A stretch of DNA of 6,008 nt from Aigarchaeota archaeon (GTDB lineage Archaea > Thermoproteota > Nitrososphaeria_A > Caldarchaeales > Wolframiiraptoraceae), in the NCBI GenBank assembly GCA_025059415.1, contig JANXDQ010000041.1, positions 1-6,008 on the forward strand. Reading direction: 5' to 3'. A program made the translations under genes and the position numbers. This document shows, piece by piece, positions 4,604-6,008 of this stretch. How positions within the stretch are numbered: position 1 is the stretch's first letter; every line of letters starts with the position of its first letter. The notes beneath the pieces were generated by a model. That model was not told where the DNA came from, did no database searches, and saw only the letters and a program-made list of their open reading frames with translations.

Positions 4604-5571
4604 AGAGGCTTAGGGACCTAGGTGAGAGGGAGCTGATAAACTGGATCGTTAAAAGGCTCGATGAATGTGATGGCGCAACGCTTCCACCCGGAGACGATGC
4701 ATCAGACATGTTGTTTAAAGGTAGATTGTTGATGAGCTGCGACATGCTCGCGGCGTCGACGGATATCCCTCCCGGAATGAGGATCGAGGACGTGGGCTTC
4801 AAGGCCATAACCTCGGCCACAAGCGATATAGCCGCCAAGGGTGGAAGGCCGCTAGCATACCTGATTTCCCTAATGCTTCCACCAGACATGCCGTTTGAGG
4901 ATTTTCAGGGATTGTGGAGGGGTTTTGAGGAGGCGGCGAGACTCTATGGCGGGAAGATCGTGGGAGGGGACATAAACTCCGGAAAAGAAATCGTGATAGA
5001 CGTGACTTGTCTGGGAGAGGCTGAGAGAACCTTCTCAAGGCTGGGAGCCAGACCCGGGGACATCTTGGCTACGACGGGCGAATTCGGCGCTCAAGCCGCG
5101 GGATTACACGCCTTCATTAGCGGCCTAGGCGATGACCCGATTTCCAGCAAAGTAGCCAAGAAATTTTCTAGACCCATTGCGAGAGTTGAGGAGGCTCTGG
5201 AGCTTACAAAAATTCCCGCAATAACTTCTTCCATAGATTCCAGCGACGGGTTGGCGGAGTCACTACACGAACTCGCCGAATTCAACGACGTAGGATTCAT
5301 CGTTGATAATCCCCCCGTGAGCGAAGATGCCAGGGCATATGCCGAGAAATTCGGAGTAGACTTATTCGATCTGGTATTCTATGGTGGAGAAGAATACGAA
5401 TTGATCTTGACAATAAAACCCAGATTCCTCGATGAGGCAATTAAATCCCTTGAGAGAATTGGTGGAAGATTATTTATCATCGGAAGAGTTGTGGAGGGGG
5501 GCGATATTATGGCTAGATGGCGTGGAGAGTGGGTGGACCTTGAAAGGAGAGGCTATCAACATTTCATTTGA
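4600..5571 (+). CDS. thiL: Thiamine-monophosphate kinase
   Basis: This is a 323-residue member of the PurM/ThiL superfamily that phosphorylates thiamine monophosphate with ATP to give the cofactor thiamine diphosphate. Motifs follow family order: an N-terminal L-G-E-R-E-L-I; P-P-G-D-D-A-S at 29-35 (metal-binding Asp pair); S-T-D near 53-55; the helix T-S-D-I-A-A-K-G-G-R-P at 74-84; G-G-D at 122-124; A-R-P-G-D-I-L-A-T-T-G at 150-160; S-S-D-G-L-A at 214-219; and Y-G-G-E-E-Y-E-L at 261-268, where most relatives have GGEDYEL. The ATG at 4600 forms ATGA with the stop of the glycosyltransferase gene and has GGAGGG about 12 bases ahead, implying coupled translation. The frame extends upstream to an ATG at 4561, but that would overlap the previous gene by 43 bases and add non-family residues. 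Its 3' end overlaps the convergent NUDIX gene by 8 bases. Confidence 0.95.
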   Translation: MKRLRDLGERELINWIVKRLDECDGATLPPGDDASDMLFKGRLLMSCDMLAASTDIPPGMRIEDVGFKAITSATSDIAAKGGRPLAYLISLMLPPDMPFEDFQGLWRGFEEAARLYGGKIVGGDINSGKEIVIDVTCLGEAERTFSRLGARPGDILATTGEFGAQAAGLHAFISGLGDDPISSKVAKKFSRPIARVEEALELTKIPAITSSIDSSDGLAESLHELAEFNDVGFIVDNPPVSEDARAYAEKFGVDLFDLVFYGGEEYELILTIKPRFLDEAIKSLERIGGRLFIIGRVVEGGDIMARWRGEWVDLERRGYQHFI

Positions 5572-6008
5572 CGAAGAAGCTGTAGTAAAATATGCTCACT
5601 AGCGTCTTCGCATCCACTATGCGCCGATCTCTGATCGCTTCCAAGGCCTCTTGAAGATTTAGAAAAACCAGCGAGATATCTTCATCAGCCTCTAAATTTT
5701 GACGGCTTTTTTCAAGCTTCCTAGCGAGATATATGTGCAGTTTTTCGTTGCTATAGCCCGGGCTGGGATAGATTGTTAAGAGATGGATTAGCTCGCCGGC
5801 TATATATCCCGTTTCCTCCTCAAGCTCCCGCTTTGCACAGGACTCCGGGTCCTCCCCCCGCCTAAGGGTCCCAGCGGGGATCTCGAGAAGATACTCGCCT
5901 ACCGGGTGCCTATATTGCCTGATAAATATTATTTTGTCGTTATCCATCACCGGAATTGTCGCTGAGGCCCCATGGTGGATGACTGTTTCGCGATAAATTC
6001 TCTTTCCA
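5564..6008 (-). CDS. NUDIX hydrolase, ADP-ribose pyrophosphatase type, N-terminus beyond right edge
   Basis: The frame is open from the TGA at 5564-5566 to the window edge. The first visible residues (K-R-I-Y-R-E-T-V-I-H-H-G-A-S-A-T-I-P-V) match the usual N-terminal strand of ADP-ribose pyrophosphatases, so the GTG/ATG at 5945-5950 is internal. The complete Nudix box G-x5-E-x7-R-E-L-x-E-E-x-G-Y lies at 5804-5872, with R-E-L-E-E-E-T-G-Y as its core, following the family's L-E-I-P-A-G. About 15 residues after the box is S-P-G-Y-S-N-E, and a proline at that place is the known mark of the ADP-ribose-hydrolysing subgroup. It would split ADP-ribose into AMP and ribose 5-phosphate; related substrates are possible. 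It converges on thiL with an 8-base overlap of the two coding ends, so no separate terminator fits between them. Confidence 0.9.
   Translation of the reverse strand, partial: GKRIYRETVIHHGASATIPVMDNDKIIFIRQYRHPVGEYLLEIPAGTLRRGEDPESCAKRELEEETGYIAGELIHLLTIYPSPGYSNEKLHIYLARKLEKSRQNLEADEDISLVFLNLQEALEAIRDRRIVDAKTLVSIFYYSFFVK

Noticed and set aside
4578..5300. Minus-strand ORFs inside thiL
   Set aside because: Shadows of thiL with no family features.

Overview
The window is archaeal, most probably from a thermophilic TACK-type (Thermoproteota-like) lineage. The evidence is TATA-type promoters about 25-30 bases ahead of genes, several apparently leaderless GTG/TTG starts, heavy AGG/AGA and ATA codon use, a dolichyl-phosphate-mannose-synthase-like glycosyltransferase, an archaeal-style UppP with an 'SSKT' motif, and a tRNA-Thr with very GC-rich stems, a U discriminator and an encoded CCA. 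The exact lineage cannot be settled from this sequence.

Left third (1-1895, minus strand): a radical SAM enzyme of the pyruvate-formate-lyase-activating-enzyme type with an unusual load of extra cysteines; a small thiamine-binding protein of the MTH1187/YkoF family; and the N-terminal part of an isochorismatase-family hydrolase that leaves the window on the left. They share a strand but have gaps of 183 and about 50 bases, so they may not form one transcript.

Centre (1896-3660): a divergent promoter region with one TATA box per strand, then a plus-strand undecaprenyl/polyprenyl-diphosphate phosphatase gene (uppP). Downstream lies an eroded stretch. It starts with a small reading frame overlapping the uppP stop but broken by a TAA. 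It continues with a minus-strand cupin gene carrying an in-frame TGA and two compensating frameshifts, and ends in AT-rich sequence with no convincing gene.

Right part (3631-6008): tRNA-Thr(CGT) with its own promoter, then a tight two-gene unit of a family 2 glycosyltransferase and thiL (thiamine-monophosphate kinase) joined by an ATGA overlap. Converging on thiL with an 8-base overlap is a NUDIX hydrolase of the ADP-ribose pyrophosphatase type, whose start lies beyond the right edge.

Two functional themes recur: polyprenyl-phosphate lipid carriers (UppP recycles the carrier, the glycosyltransferase would load it) and thiamine (ThiL makes thiamine diphosphate, the MTH1187-type protein probably binds thiamine). 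No clearly new defence or mobile system is visible. The most informative observations are the broken cupin gene hidden under an apparently intact ORF, the broken small gene behind uppP, and the cysteine-rich radical SAM protein.
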